A stretch of 64,000 nt of DNA from Anaeroplasmataceae bacterium (GCA_016294165.1 JAEDCM010000002.1:32844-96843); one strand, 5' to 3'; shown: positions 45,078 to 55,508, numbered from the stretch's first letter. The notes: generated by a model not told the origin, from the sequence alone. Made by a program: numbers and translations.

Positions 45078-46457
45078 ATGAAAAAAACAAAAATTATTTG
45101 TACAATTGGTCCTGCTTCAGAAGCTCCTGAAACAATGGAAAAATTAATTAAACTTGGAATGAATGTTGTAAGAATGAACTTCTCTCATGGTGGATATGAT
45201 GAGCAAGGATTCCGTATTAAAACAACTCGTGAATTAAATGCAAAATTAGGAACAAACGTTGCGTTAATGTTAGATACTAAAGGTCCTGAAATTAGAACAC
45301 ATCTTTTCGGTGGTAAGGGTGAAAAAGTTGAAATCAAAAAAGGTTCTACTGTTCGTATTTCAATGACTGAGGTTGATGGAAATGCAAGTAAATTCTCAGT
45401 TACATATGCTGGATTATATGATGATGTTAATGTTGGTGGAACTATCTTAGTTGATGATGGATATCTTGAATTAGAAATCGTTGAAAAAGATGAAGCTAAT
45501 AGAGAATTAGTATGTGTTGCCAAAAATACTCACAAAATCAAAGACAAACGTGGAATCAATGTACCTAATGTTAAATTAAACATGCCATTTATTTCACCTA
45601 AGGATAGATCAGATATCCAATTTGCGGCTGATCAAGATTTAGATTTTATCGCTGCTTCATTTGTTAGACGTCCTTCTGATGTATTAGAAATTAGAGAAAT
45701 CTTAGCTGAAAAGGGAAATACAAACATCCAAATCATTTCTAAGATTGAAAACCAAGAAGGTGTTGATAACTTAGATGAAATCATTGAAGTTTCTGATGGT
45801 ATCATGGTTGCTCGTGGAGATTTAGGTGTTGAAATTCCTGCATGGGAAGTTCCTTCAATCCAAAAAGAAATCATTCAAAAATGTCAACAACAAGGAAAAA
45901 TCGTTGTAGTTGCTACTCAAATGTTAGAGTCTATGCAAAATAATCCAAGACCAACAAGAGCAGAAGTTAACGACGTTGCTAACGCTGTTTTAGATGGTGC
46001 AGACTCAACAATGTTAAGTGGAGAATCTGCTGGTGGAGATTATCCAGTTGAAGCAGTTGGATATATGGTTAATATCAACAACAGAATGGGTGATGATATT
46101 GATTATGATTTATTGTTTGATAATGCTTTAGATGGTGTTATTGAAAGAGATTTCAATTCAGCATTCGCTATGAGCGCAAGCAAAATGGCTTTAGAATTTG
46201 GTGCTGCTGCAGTAATCACTGTTGGATGCACTTGCTTAGCTAAAGAGGTTTCAAGATTTAGATGTGCTGCTCCAATCGTTGCTGCTGTTAAAGATTCTCA
46301 AAAGGCTAGATCTTTAGCAATGAGATTTGGTGTTTACCCAATTGTTGGTGGAGAAGAAGAAGCTCTTAACTATGTAAAAGAAAACTTTGATGTTGTTGCT
46401 GGTGATGATTTCGTTATCGTTGTAACTAAGGACAGCATGAAAGTTGTTCAACTTTAA
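45078..46457 (+). CDS. pyk: Pyruvate kinase
   Basis: This 459-residue enzyme makes pyruvate and ATP from PEP. KTKIICTIGPASE, VRMNFSHG, LDTKGPEIRTH, ISKIENQEGVDN, MVARGDLGVEIP and TQMLESM are all present. The extra C-terminal PEP-utiliser-like domain of Bacillus Pyk is absent, so the chain is the short form. It is cotranscribed with pfkA and has AAGGAG upstream. Confidence 0.98.
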   Translation: MKKTKIICTIGPASEAPETMEKLIKLGMNVVRMNFSHGGYDEQGFRIKTTRELNAKLGTNVALMLDTKGPEIRTHLFGGKGEKVEIKKGSTVRISMTEVDGNASKFSVTYAGLYDDVNVGGTILVDDGYLELEIVEKDEANRELVCVAKNTHKIKDKRGINVPNVKLNMPFISPKDRSDIQFAADQDLDFIAASFVRRPSDVLEIREILAEKGNTNIQIISKIENQEGVDNLDEIIEVSDGIMVARGDLGVEIPAWEVPSIQKEIIQKCQQQGKIVVVATQMLESMQNNPRPTRAEVNDVANAVLDGADSTMLSGESAGGDYPVEAVGYMVNINNRMGDDIDYDLLFDNALDGVIERDFNSAFAMSASKMALEFGAAAVITVGCTCLAKEVSRFRCAAPIVAAVKDSQKARSLAMRFGVYPIVGGEEEALNYVKENFDVVAGDDFVIVVTKDSMKVVQL

Positions 46458-46471
46458 TTAAAACTGATTTA

Positions 46472-46502
46472 AATACCAAACCATTGGGTTTGGTATTTTT
46501 TT
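46472..46502 (+). terminator. Intrinsic terminator of the pfkA-pyk operon
   Basis: The 12-bp stem AAATACCAAACC/GGTTTGGTATTT with an ATTG loop leads into a T-run. Confidence 0.9.
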
Positions 46503-46529
46503 AAATTGTATTTGTTGATATATTTTTTA

Positions 46530-46557
46530 TTGACATTATTTTAAATCATTGTATAAT
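46530..46557 (+). promoter_or_regulatory. Promoter of degV
   Basis: TTGACA (46530-46535), a 16-base spacer and TATAAT (46552-46557) lie upstream of the DegV gene, which has AAAAGGGGG as its binding site. Confidence 0.8.
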
Positions 46558-46584
46558 GATTTTGTATGAAAAGGGGGCATTTTT

Positions 46585-47421
46585 ATGATTAGAATAGTAA
46601 CAGATTCTAGTTCAGATTATATTATTGAAGATGCTAATAAACTTAATTTTGAGATCGTTCCATTAAATATTAGATTTAATGAGGATTCATATATTGATGT
46701 TGTTGAATTATCAAAGGATGAGTTTTATAAAAAGCTTACAACGCTTGATATTACTCCACAAACATCACAACCTTCACCAGAATCATTTGTAAAGTTGTTT
46801 ACTGAAGCAAAGGAAAACGGTGATGAAGTAATATGTCTTTTAATATCTTCGAAGCTTAGTGGGACATTACAAAGTGCAACTTTAGCTAAGCAAATGGTTG
46901 ATTATGAAAAAATACATATTTTTGATACAAAGCAAACAACAATTGGATTAAGAATTTTAGTTAAAGAAGCGGTTAGATTACGTGATGAAAATCATTCTTC
47001 TAGTGAAATTATTGAAGCCATCAAGGCTTTATCTCAAAGAGTAATGATTCGTATTTCACCAGATACATTAGATTATCTACATAAGGGTGGAAGATTATCA
47101 TCTAAGGAAAGATTTTTAGGAAATTTACTAAAGATTAAACCGATTATTGAGCTTAATGATGGAGTTGTAAAGATTTTTGGTAAGAGCCGTGGTGTTAAAG
47201 GTGCTTGTGAAAAAATGGTAGAGGATATTTTATCATGTGGATTTGATCCAGAATATGGCATTTATGGAGCATTTTCAACTGAATTAAAGAACACTGATAT
47301 TTTAGGAAATGTTTTAAAAAATAAGGCTGATTTAGATATCGATGAATTATGCCAAATTGGACCAGTAGTTGGAACTCATCTTGGACCAGGGTCTTTTGGT
47401 TTAGTTTATGTAAGAAAATAA
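46585..47421 (+). CDS. degV: DegV family fatty-acid-binding protein
   Basis: This 278-residue DegV/FakB-like protein has VTDSSSDY at the N-terminus, TSQPSPESFVKLF, LISSKLSGTLQSA, DTKQTTIGLRILV, LDYLHKGGRLSSKERFLGNLLKIKPI and GTHLGPGSFGLVYV. It binds a fatty acid and, in FakAB systems, presents it to a kinase for incorporation into phospholipid. No fakA is adjacent. It is monocistronic between a terminator and a T-box. Confidence 0.93.
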   Translation: MIRIVTDSSSDYIIEDANKLNFEIVPLNIRFNEDSYIDVVELSKDEFYKKLTTLDITPQTSQPSPESFVKLFTEAKENGDEVICLLISSKLSGTLQSATLAKQMVDYEKIHIFDTKQTTIGLRILVKEAVRLRDENHSSSEIIEAIKALSQRVMIRISPDTLDYLHKGGRLSSKERFLGNLLKIKPIIELNDGVVKIFGKSRGVKGACEKMVEDILSCGFDPEYGIYGAFSTELKNTDILGNVLKNKADLDIDELCQIGPVVGTHLGPGSFGLVYVRK

Positions 47422-47422
47422 T

Positions 47423-47451
47423 TTGACAATTTGATGATATGAAGGTATAAT
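47423..47451 (+). promoter_or_regulatory. Promoter of the ilvB T-box operon
   Basis: Perfect TTGACA and TATAAT are separated by 17 bases. Confidence 0.88.
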
Positions 47452-47459
47452 TATTTCAA

Positions 47460-47689
47460 AGCGATGAAGAAGAGGAGTACATAAGAAAATCCTTTTAGAG
47501 AGAAGATGGTTGGTGAAAATCTTTAGGAGCTTTTTTGGAAGGTAGCTTTGGAGCTGGGTGTTGAACTTATAGTAGGCATTCTCGGTTTACTCACCGTTAT
47601 TGGAGTTTAAGTGCAAGGTATTTATATCTTGAATTTAGGTGGTACCACGGAAATTATTCGTCCTATGCTTTAAAGCTAGGGCTTTTTTT
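47460..47689 (+). promoter_or_regulatory. T-box leader, apparent Val (GTA) specifier
   Basis: The T-box core AGGTGGTACCACGG is at 47637-47650, followed by a bulged terminator stem and eight T (to about 47689). In Stem I, AGTA (47476-47479) and GAA (47538-47540) form the loop-E pair. The triplet one base after GAA is GTA at 47542-47544, the same offset as in the Met T-box at 13.5 kb, giving Val. Gly (GGT) would be read if the offset were zero, but the ilvBN genes downstream favour Val. Confidence 0.82.
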
Positions 47690-47707
47690 TATAAGGAGGT
47701 TTTTAAA

Positions 47708-49426
47708 ATGATTAAGGGAACTAAATTATTTATTAATGCATTAAAAAAAGAAAACGTTGATAAGATTTTTGGCTATCCAGGTGGATATGCAATTGACATC
47801 TTTGATGAACTTTACAAGGATAATTCAATTGAGGTTATTTTACCTCGTCATGAACAAGCATTAATTCATGAAGCAGAAGGATATGCAAAAAGTACTGGTA
47901 AGGTTGGAGTATGCTTAGTTACATCAGGACCAGGAGCGACTAATCTTGTAACAGGAATCGCTGATGCTAATTTTGATTCAGTTCCATTAGTCTGCTTTAC
48001 AGGTCAAGTTCCATTAGGATTAATTGGTAATGATGCATTTCAAGAGGTGGATATTATTGGTATTACAAGACCAATTTGTAAATATGGAGTAACAGTTCGT
48101 GATCGTAAGGATTTAGGAAGAATTATTAAGAATGCCTTTTATATTGCTAAAACTGGTAAACCAGGTGTAGTTGTTGTTGACTTACCAAAAGATATTATGC
48201 TTGAATTAGGAGAAAACGATTATCCAGAAAACGTTGATATAAGGGGATATAAGCCATATGAGAGTGTTCATGTAGGACAAATAAAAAAGGGTATTAGTTT
48301 GCTTAAAAAAGCGAAAAAGCCATTATTACTTGCAGGTGGTGGAGTAAACCTAAGTGGGGCAAATGATGAGCTTAGAGAATTTGTAGAGAAATGTAACATT
48401 CCTGTTGTTACAACAATTATGGGGCGTGGAGCAATTCCAACAAATCATCCATTATATGTTGGTAATATTGGTATGCATGGTATTTATGCAGCCAATAAGG
48501 CTTTAGAGGATTGTGATTTATTATTGTCAATTGGAACGCGTTTTAATGATCGCATCACTGGTAAGACTAGTGAATTTGCGAAGAATGCTAGCATCGTTCA
48601 CATTGATATTGATGCTTCAGCAATTTCAAGAAATATTAGTGTTGATATTCCGATTGTTGCGGATGCAAAAACAGCTTTATTAAAAATGCTAGAATATGCC
48701 TCAAAATGTGATTGTGAGGATTTCTTAGATGAAATTTTAGAGTATAAGAAGAAATATCCACTAGGGATGAAGAGCTCAATTTTAAATCCTGAGAAGATTA
48801 TTAAGGCAATTAATAATAAGATTCCTAATCGTATTGTTACAACGGATGTTGGGCAACATCAAATGTGGACAACTCAATATTTAGAGGTTTCTAGAAATCA
48901 TGAGCTATTGTTATCTGGTGGTTTAGGTACAATGGGATTTGGATTTCCAGCAGCTATTGGAGCTAAGATAGCTAATATGGATAAAAATGTTGTTTGTATT
49001 ACAGGTGATGGTGGTTTCCAAATGAATATTCAAGAGATTGCTACAGCGGTATGTAATGAGATCAATGTTATTGTTTGTATCTTTAATAATACTAATTTAG
49101 GAATGGTTAGACAGTGGCAAAAGCTTTTTTATGGTAAACGTTATTCTTCAACTTGTTTAAGAAGAAGAAAATCATGCGGAACAAATTGTCAATATGCTCC
49201 AAGCATGTGTCCTCCTTATACTCCTGATTTTGTTAAATTAGCTGAAAGCTATGGAGCGCTTGGAATGCGTGTTACTAATGAAGTTGAAATGAATGAAGCA
49301 TTTGATCGTGCGTTGTTAGAACAAAAACGTCCGGTTATTATTGAGTTTATGATTGATAGCGATGAATGTGTTTTGCCAATGGTTCCGGGTGGTAAGATGT
49401 TAAAAGATGTTATCATGGATTGCTAG
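47708..49426 (+). CDS. ilvB: Acetolactate synthase large subunit
   Basis: This 572-residue TPP enzyme makes acetolactate, the first common step to Val and Leu, and acetohydroxybutyrate for Ile. The TPP glutamate region PRHEQALIHEAEGYAKSTG, SGPGATNLVTG, FQEVDIIGITRP and the GDGGFQMNIQEIAT...NNTNLGMVRQW TPP-metal motif are present. After KRYSSTC there is a short insert with four Cys (483, 490, 494, 501) before PDFVKLAESYG. The ATG at 47708 follows AAGGAGGT; the frame extends into the T-box. Confidence 0.95.
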   Translation: MIKGTKLFINALKKENVDKIFGYPGGYAIDIFDELYKDNSIEVILPRHEQALIHEAEGYAKSTGKVGVCLVTSGPGATNLVTGIADANFDSVPLVCFTGQVPLGLIGNDAFQEVDIIGITRPICKYGVTVRDRKDLGRIIKNAFYIAKTGKPGVVVVDLPKDIMLELGENDYPENVDIRGYKPYESVHVGQIKKGISLLKKAKKPLLLAGGGVNLSGANDELREFVEKCNIPVVTTIMGRGAIPTNHPLYVGNIGMHGIYAANKALEDCDLLLSIGTRFNDRITGKTSEFAKNASIVHIDIDASAISRNISVDIPIVADAKTALLKMLEYASKCDCEDFLDEILEYKKKYPLGMKSSILNPEKIIKAINNKIPNRIVTTDVGQHQMWTTQYLEVSRNHELLLSGGLGTMGFGFPAAIGAKIANMDKNVVCITGDGGFQMNIQEIATAVCNEINVIVCIFNNTNLGMVRQWQKLFYGKRYSSTCLRRRKSCGTNCQYAPSMCPPYTPDFVKLAESYGALGMRVTNEVEMNEAFDRALLEQKRPVIIEFMIDSDECVLPMVPGGKMLKDVIMDC

Positions 49427-49437
49427 GAGGATTATTT

Positions 49438-49938
49438 ATGAAAAAACGTTGGATATCTTTATATGTTGAAAACGAGGTCGGTGTTTTAGCAAAGGTGGCT
49501 GGATTGTTTTCTGGTAAGTCATACAATCTTGATAGTCTTACTGTAGGAACAACAGAGGATGTTACGGTATCACGTATGACAATTGGAGCAATTTGTGATG
49601 ATGCGACATTTGAGCAAATTAAAAAGCAATTAAACAAATTTGTAGAGGTAATTAAGGTAATTGATATTACTGATAAGGATTATTATATGAATGAAATCCT
49701 ATTTATCAAGCTTAATAACTTAAATGAGGAAGAAAAAACAGAAGCATTTAGAATTGCTTCTGCATATAAGTCTAAAGTTGTAGATTATGGCTTTAATTCA
49801 ATGTTAATTGAGTCTGTTCAATCAGATAAAAGAAATAATGATTTAATTAAATTAATGAAAACGACATTTAAAAATATTGAGATTGTTCGTGGTGGAAGTG
49901 TAGCGATTGAATCAATCAATAAATCAAGTATGCACTAG
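49438..49938 (+). CDS. ilvN: Acetolactate synthase small (regulatory) subunit
   Basis: This 166-residue protein has an ACT domain at the N-terminus (WISLYVENEVGVLAKVAGLF, SYNLDSLTVG, SRMTIG) and a C-terminal domain (MNEILFIKL). It stimulates IlvB and confers Val feedback inhibition. The ATG at 49438 follows AGGAGG. Its stop overlaps the 3' end of the convergent murE by four bases. ilvC, ilvD and leu genes are not in the window. Confidence 0.95.
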   Translation: MKKRWISLYVENEVGVLAKVAGLFSGKSYNLDSLTVGTTEDVTVSRMTIGAICDDATFEQIKKQLNKFVEVIKVIDITDKDYYMNEILFIKLNNLNEEEKTEAFRIASAYKSKVVDYGFNSMLIESVQSDKRNNDLIKLMKTTFKNIEIVRGGSVAIESINKSSMH

Positions 49939-51347
49939 AGTGCTTCAATATGCTTATAAAGCTTCAATGCTTTTATAAGCTCTTCTTTATCACTATAATG
50001 ATAGCTATGGTATTGATCGTGAAATTCGGTTTCTTCGCCTTTACCACTAATGATTATAGTGTCATCGGAATTTGTAATTCTAACGGCCATTTCAATGGCC
50101 TTTTTTCTATCTAAAATAACTAAATAGTTTTCTTTTTCAACATATGATGTCATGTCTTTGATGATTTCATTGACATCCTCATCCTTAGGATCGTCAGAGG
50201 TAAAAATTACGAAATCGGCGATTGTAGTAGCAATGCTTCCCATGATTGGTCTTTTAGACCGATCTTTATTTCCTCCACAGCCAAAGACAATTACTAGATT
50301 GTTTTTGGTAAATGATCGAGCTTCACTTAAGAGGTAATATAAGGCATTTGGAGTATGGGCAAAATCAATGATAAAATTGTAGGGTTCGTTTTTTGTTAAA
50401 TTAAGCATTCGCCCTTTAATTTGGCTAACACGTTCTAATTTTTCTTTTATTTCTAGGATATCTAAGCCGTAATAGATTAATCCACATATAGCTCCTAAGG
50501 CATTGTAGACGTTAAAAATACAAGGAAGATTTAGTTTGAAATCAGGATATATAATATCGTTATAGACTAAATCAAAAAGAATGAAGAATTCATTTTTCCT
50601 AATATTTTTGGCCATTACATCACTATATGAATCAATGCCAAAGGTCATGATTTTTTGTTTGATTTCCATCATTAGTTTTCGTCCGTAGAAATCATCATTA
50701 TTAATGATTGCTAGTCCATTGGATTTAATGTTTTTAAAGATTTCTTTTTTTGTTTGATAGTATTGATCCATGCTTTTATGATAATCAAGGTGTTCTTTGG
50801 ATAGATTGGTAAAAATGATACAATCGAATAATAAATTGCAAATTCTTTTTTCATTGATGGCATGACTTGATAATTCGAGAGCGCAATGCTTAATATTACT
50901 GTTGATCATTTTTTTAAATGATTGATTAATAGTCAAAGAATTAGGAGTTGTGTTGTTGGTTTTAATATTTATATTTCTATAACTAATTCCATTAGTTCCA
51001 ATGTATCCACAGTCATCCATAATACTTTGAAAAATGGTGGCAGTAGTAGTTTTTCCGTCGGTTCCGGTTACACCTAAGAGCTTTAACTTTAAAGATGGAT
51101 AGTCATACATAGAACTAGCTATATAGGCTAATTCAACCCTTGGATCATCGACAATTATCTGATCTATATCAATGTCATAGTTAATTTTTGTGATTACACA
51201 AATTGCCCCATTTTTGATGGCTTCTTTGGTATATTCTAGGCTATTATGGATATCTATAAATAAGGAGTTTGGTTTTTGTTCCTTTGAGTTTAGCATGATT
51301 TCGTTTATTTCTAAATCAACGGTTGGATATATTTTATTTAGGTTCAT
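49935..51347 (-). CDS. murE: UDP-N-acetylmuramyl-tripeptide synthetase MurE family
   Basis: This 470-residue Mur ligase adds the third amino acid to the peptidoglycan stem peptide. It has the P-loop GVTGTDGKTTT (92-102), NTTPNSLTI for the UDP-MurNAc-dipeptide, the ligase Lys in QTKKEIF (about 200), and FAHTPNALYYLL. The amino-acid specificity motif reads DDPKDE (385-390). It is neither the DNPR of meso-diaminopimelate enzymes nor the DNPA of Lys enzymes, so the residue added cannot be called. It stands alone, convergent with ilvN. Confidence 0.93.
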   Translation of the reverse strand: MNLNKIYPTVDLEINEIMLNSKEQKPNSLFIDIHNSLEYTKEAIKNGAICVITKINYDIDIDQIIVDDPRVELAYIASSMYDYPSLKLKLLGVTGTDGKTTTATIFQSIMDDCGYIGTNGISYRNINIKTNNTTPNSLTINQSFKKMINSNIKHCALELSSHAINEKRICNLLFDCIIFTNLSKEHLDYHKSMDQYYQTKKEIFKNIKSNGLAIINNDDFYGRKLMMEIKQKIMTFGIDSYSDVMAKNIRKNEFFILFDLVYNDIIYPDFKLNLPCIFNVYNALGAICGLIYYGLDILEIKEKLERVSQIKGRMLNLTKNEPYNFIIDFAHTPNALYYLLSEARSFTKNNLVIVFGCGGNKDRSKRPIMGSIATTIADFVIFTSDDPKDEDVNEIIKDMTSYVEKENYLVILDRKKAIEMAVRITNSDDTIIISGKGEETEFHDQYHSYHYSDKEELIKALKLYKHIEAL

Positions 51348-51495
51348 CTATTTCACCTCGAAATTATCTTTTGTAGTTTTAATTTATTAATACATTTGAG
51401 GTTGAAAAAGAGGCGTGAAAAAGTTAAAATATAGTTGTATTCATTTTATATAAAATGATTTTTACCTAAACTAAGTAAAAATAGGGGGAATTATC

Positions 51496-52320
51496 GTGAA
51501 ATTAATCGTAATATGTAACCCAGGATGTGGTAAGCAAAAGCTTAGCAAACATAAGGATTTAATTGTAAGTACATTAAGCGAGAAGCATGATGTTACCTAT
51601 GTTGAATCAAAGAGCTTAGAAGATTTAAAAGCATTAGTTTCAGATGCATCTAAGGAATATGAATGTATTGTGATTTGCGGTGGAGATGGAACCTTCCATC
51701 ATTGTATGAATTCATTAAGGGATTTTAAAGGTTATTTAGGATATATTCCTGCTGGTACAAGTTGTGATATGGGTAAAAATTTAAATACATCAAAAAATGT
51801 TAAGAAAGCTTTAAAGGTTATTTTGAATGGGACTACTAAAAAAAGAAAATCACTTCATATTAATGATTTGAAGGTTTCTTATGTTTTAGCTAGTGGAAAG
51901 TTTGTCGCAACAAGCTATCAAACTGGTAGAAAATTGAAAAAGTTAGGAAAATTTGTTTATTTATTCAAATGTATTCCCGAGATATTTCGTAGATATAAAC
52001 TTAATGTTAAGATTGATGGGACACCATATCGAGCAAAAATTGTTTGTATCTTAAATTCTCGTTGTGTCTTTGGTTGCACGTTTAGACACTGTGATAATGA
52101 GGTACTAATTATTAGGAAGCATCCACTTTTAACAATGGTAAGAATTCTTTTAACCAAAAAGGTTAAGACTACTAAATGGATGGATGTTATTAGTCTTGAT
52201 GGTAAGAAATTGGAATTTGATTTTGACACTTGGAGTGTTGATGGTGAGAAGATGATTCTTCCAAAGGAATTTGAATGTAATGGAGTTTATGAGGAATTTG
52301 ATTTTATTGTAGGGAAGTGA
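51496..52320 (+). CDS. Diacylglycerol kinase family lipid kinase
   Basis: This 274-residue DAGK/YegS-type kinase has [10 protein letters not shown] near the N-terminus, the nucleotide motif [13 protein letters not shown], and [13 protein letters not shown] in place of the usual GTxNDxAR. The C-terminal beta-rich domain ends in [10 protein letters not shown]. The lipid substrate may be diacylglycerol, undecaprenol or similar. The start is a GTG preceded by AGGGGGAA. It lies four bases before uvrB. Confidence 0.86.
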   Translation: MKLIVICNPGCGKQKLSKHKDLIVSTLSEKHDVTYVESKSLEDLKALVSDASKEYECIVICGGDGTFHHCMNSLRDFKGYLGYIPAGTSCDMGKNLNTSKNVKKALKVILNGTTKKRKSLHINDLKVSYVLASGKFVATSYQTGRKLKKLGKFVYLFKCIPEIFRRYKLNVKIDGTPYRAKIVCILNSRCVFGCTFRHCDNEVLIIRKHPLLTMVRILLTKKVKTTKWMDVISLDGKKLEFDFDTWSVDGEKMILPKEFECNGVYEEFDFIVGK

Positions 52321-52324
52321 TTCA

Positions 52325-54274
52325 ATGGAGTTTAAGCTTAAACAGGATTATTTACCTAAGGGTGATCAAGAAGGAGCAATTGCTCAATTGGTCAAAAACA
52401 TTAATAATGGTGTGAAAGAGCAGGTCTTATTAGGAGCAACAGGTACTGGTAAGACCTTTACTATTAGTAATGTGATAAGTAAGGTGAATAAACCGTGCTT
52501 AGTATTAGCACATAATAAAACTTTAGCTGGACAATTGTATAGTGAATTTAAGCAATTCTTTCCGGAAAATAGGGTAGAATATTTTATAAGCTATTATGAC
52601 TATTTTCAACCAGAGGCTTATGTTGTTTCTAGTGATACCTATATTGAAAAGGATGCGCAAATCAATGATGAAATTGATGAGATGCGTCATAGTGCTACGG
52701 CTTCATTATTAGATCATCGAGATGTAATTGTGATTGCTTCTGTATCTTGTATATATGGTATTGGAGATCCTGAGGATTATAAGAATTCAATGCTTTTTTT
52801 AAGAGTTGGCGAAGAGATGCCAAGGGATAGGCTTCTAGCAACCTTGATTGATATGCTTTATGAGCGCCATGATATTGATTTTAAAAGAGGAAGTTTCCGT
52901 GTTCGTGGAGATGTTGTGGATATCATTTTAGCAAATGAAAGAAGTAATGGAATTCGTGTAGAGCTGTTTGGGGATGAAATTGATCGTATTTGTCGTTTTG
53001 ATGTATTAACTGGTGTGGTAATTGAGGATTTAAAGTTTGTGACAATCTATCCGGCAACTCACTTTATCACCAATAAAGATAAACTAGAGGAAACTATTAG
53101 AAGAATAAATGAGGAGCTTGAGGAGCGTATTAAATATTTTAAAGATAATAATATGCTTTTAGAGGCTCAAAGGATTGAACAAAGAACACGATATGATATG
53201 GAAATGCTTAAAGAAATGGGATCATGTAGTGGAGTTGAGAACTATGCTAGACATCTAGCATTAAGAGCTGAGGGAGAAACACCTTCAACCTTATTAGATT
53301 TTTTTGATAAGGATTTCTTATTAGTTATTGATGAATCGCATGTGACGATTCCTCAAATTCGTGGGATGTATAATGGTGATCGTTCACGTAAACAAACATT
53401 AGTGGATTATGGATTTCGATTACCTAGTGCTCTAGATAATAGGCCTCTTAAATTTGATGAGTTTGAGAGTAAGATTAATCAGGTTATTTATGTAAGTGCG
53501 ACACCTGGAGATTATGAGTTAAGAAGAAATAATCCGGTAATTGAACAGATTATTAGACCAACAGGATTATTAGATCCAATTATTGATGTACGTAAAACAT
53601 TTGGTCAAATTGATGATTTAATCAATGAAATAAATATTCGCATTAGTAGAAATGAGCGTGTTTTAATCACAACATTAACTATTAAAATGAGTGAGGATTT
53701 AACATCTTATCTTAAGCAAGCGGGAATTAAGGTTATGTATTTACATTCGGAAATCAAGTCACTAGAAAGATTAGAAATTCTTCGTGATTTAAGGTTAGGA
53801 GTATATGATTGTATTGTTGGTATAAATCTATTAAGAGAGGGTCTAGATTTACCAGAGGTAAGCTTAGTCGCCATTCTTGATGCGGATAAGCAGGGATTTT
53901 TGCGTAGTTCAAGATCATTAATTCAAACAATTGGTCGTGCGGCACGTAATAGTAATGGTATGGTTATTATGTATGCGGATACGATTAGTGAAGCGATGGA
54001 TTATGCTATTAGGGAAACGAAGAGACGTCGTGAGATTCAGGAGGAATATAATAGAAAACATAATATTACTCCTACGACAATTGTTAAAAGTATTAGTGAG
54101 AAGATTAGCATTAAAGATAAAAGTGAGAAGATTAATAAATATTCGAAAAAGGATAAGCTTAAGCTTATTAGTGAGTTGGAAAAAGAAATGCGTGATGCGG
54201 CTAAGCATTTAGATTTTGAGAGGGCATGTGAGTTGAGGGATTTAATTATAGAATTAAAAGCTAATAAAGGTTAA
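52325..54274 (+). CDS. uvrB: Excinuclease ABC subunit B
   Basis: UvrB is the damage-verifying helicase-like subunit of nucleotide excision repair. The 649 residues show Walker [13 protein letters not shown], the beta-hairpin region [42 protein letters not shown], helicase motifs V/VI ([30 protein letters not shown]) and a C-terminal UVR domain ([22 protein letters not shown]). uvrA is not next to it, unlike the common uvrBA order. Confidence 0.98.
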   Translation: MEFKLKQDYLPKGDQEGAIAQLVKNINNGVKEQVLLGATGTGKTFTISNVISKVNKPCLVLAHNKTLAGQLYSEFKQFFPENRVEYFISYYDYFQPEAYVVSSDTYIEKDAQINDEIDEMRHSATASLLDHRDVIVIASVSCIYGIGDPEDYKNSMLFLRVGEEMPRDRLLATLIDMLYERHDIDFKRGSFRVRGDVVDIILANERSNGIRVELFGDEIDRICRFDVLTGVVIEDLKFVTIYPATHFITNKDKLEETIRRINEELEERIKYFKDNNMLLEAQRIEQRTRYDMEMLKEMGSCSGVENYARHLALRAEGETPSTLLDFFDKDFLLVIDESHVTIPQIRGMYNGDRSRKQTLVDYGFRLPSALDNRPLKFDEFESKINQVIYVSATPGDYELRRNNPVIEQIIRPTGLLDPIIDVRKTFGQIDDLINEINIRISRNERVLITTLTIKMSEDLTSYLKQAGIKVMYLHSEIKSLERLEILRDLRLGVYDCIVGINLLREGLDLPEVSLVAILDADKQGFLRSSRSLIQTIGRAARNSNGMVIMYADTISEAMDYAIRETKRRREIQEEYNRKHNITPTTIVKSISEKISIKDKSEKINKYSKKDKLKLISELEKEMRDAAKHLDFERACELRDLIIELKANKG

Positions 54275-54299
54275 AAAATCCTTTGTTTAGGAGGTTTAC

Positions 54300-55505
54300 A
54301 TGCAAAGTATTAAAGAGTTATATAAGATTGGAAATGGTCCTTCAAGTTCGCATACAATGGGACCAAGAAAGGCTGCAGAAATGTTTAAAAATAAGTTTTC
54401 TTCAGCTGATTATTTTAAGGTAATATTATACGGTTCATTAGCCAGTACAGGTGTTGGACATTTAACTGATTATATCATTAAAAAAGCTTTTGAGCCTATT
54501 AAATCAGAGATTATTTTTAATTATCAGGATTTAAAACTAAGACATCCAAATACGATGGATATGATTGCTTATAAGGATAATGTGGAGATTGGACGTGTTC
54601 GTGCTTATAGTATTGGTGGCGGTAGTATTCTTCTAGATGGGGATATTAAAACTGAGGATGTTCACATTTATCCTTTAAACTCGTTTAAAGAAATTAAAGA
54701 GTATTGTTTTAAAAAGAGTATTAGTATTTCGGATTATGTGATTATGATTGAGGGCGAGGATATTATTCCTTATTTGAAAAATATTTATCGTGTGATGAAA
54801 AATTCAATCAGGGAGGGTTTAAGCAAGGAGGGTGTTTTACCTGGTGGCTTAAATGTAGAGCGTAAGGCTCGATATATGCATGATTTTATTTCTACAAATG
54901 AGATTCCAACAATGCATGAGCAACGTTTGGTTAGTGCTTATGCCTATGCGGTGAGTGAAGAGAATGCTAGTGGTGGTTTGATAGTTACAGCGCCCACTTG
55001 TGGGGCTAGTGGAATTCTTCCGGCTGTTTTAAAATATGCGGAGGAAACTTATGGATATAATGAGGATGAGATTGTGCGTGCTCTAGCAACTGCTGGTTTA
55101 ATTGGTAATTTAATTAAAAATAATGCGTCTATTTCGGGAGCGGAGTGTGGATGTCAAGCAGAGGTTGGGACAGCTTCTTCAATGGCGGCAGCAGCTTTAT
55201 CGGAATTACGAGGAATGAGCATTGATAAGATTGAATACGCAAGTGAGATTGCGATGGAGCATAGTTTGGGTTTAACCTGTGACCCAGTTTTAGGATTGGT
55301 TCAAATCCCTTGTATTGAAAGGAATGTTGTTGGGGCTATGCGGGCAATTCATGCGTCTAATTTAGCTTATTCATTACTTAAGCCTGGAAAGGTTTCCTTT
55401 GATACAGTTGTGGATACAATGTATCAAACAGGATTAGATATGAATAGTTTTTATAAGGAAACGAGTAAGGGTGGTTTGGCTAAAAAATATATAAACAAGG
55501 AGTAG
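54300..55505 (+). CDS. sdaA: L-serine ammonia-lyase, iron-sulfur dependent, single chain
   Basis: This 401-residue L-serine dehydratase converts Ser to pyruvate and ammonia using a 4Fe-4S cluster. The beta-type part (GPSSSHTMGPRKAA, SLASTGVGHLTDY) precedes the alpha-type part (TAPTCGASGILPAVL, GAECGCQAEVGTASSMAAAAL, GLTCDPVLGLVQIPCIERN), with cluster Cys visible in the last three. The two subunits that are separate in Bacillus are joined here. It has AGGAGG upstream. Confidence 0.93.
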   Translation: MQSIKELYKIGNGPSSSHTMGPRKAAEMFKNKFSSADYFKVILYGSLASTGVGHLTDYIIKKAFEPIKSEIIFNYQDLKLRHPNTMDMIAYKDNVEIGRVRAYSIGGGSILLDGDIKTEDVHIYPLNSFKEIKEYCFKKSISISDYVIMIEGEDIIPYLKNIYRVMKNSIREGLSKEGVLPGGLNVERKARYMHDFISTNEIPTMHEQRLVSAYAYAVSEENASGGLIVTAPTCGASGILPAVLKYAEETYGYNEDEIVRALATAGLIGNLIKNNASISGAECGCQAEVGTASSMAAAALSELRGMSIDKIEYASEIAMEHSLGLTCDPVLGLVQIPCIERNVVGAMRAIHASNLAYSLLKPGKVSFDTVVDTMYQTGLDMNSFYKETSKGGLAKKYINKE

Positions 55506-55508
55506 TTT

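Noticed and set aside
47639..47707. Upstream extension of ilvB
   Set aside because: The extra residues are encoded by the T-box and terminator; AAGGAGGT supports 47708.
53918..54212. Two overlapping frames (both strands) inside the 3' end of uvrB
   Set aside because: Both are Arg/Ile- or Asn/Thr-rich shadows of a well-conserved uvrB segment.
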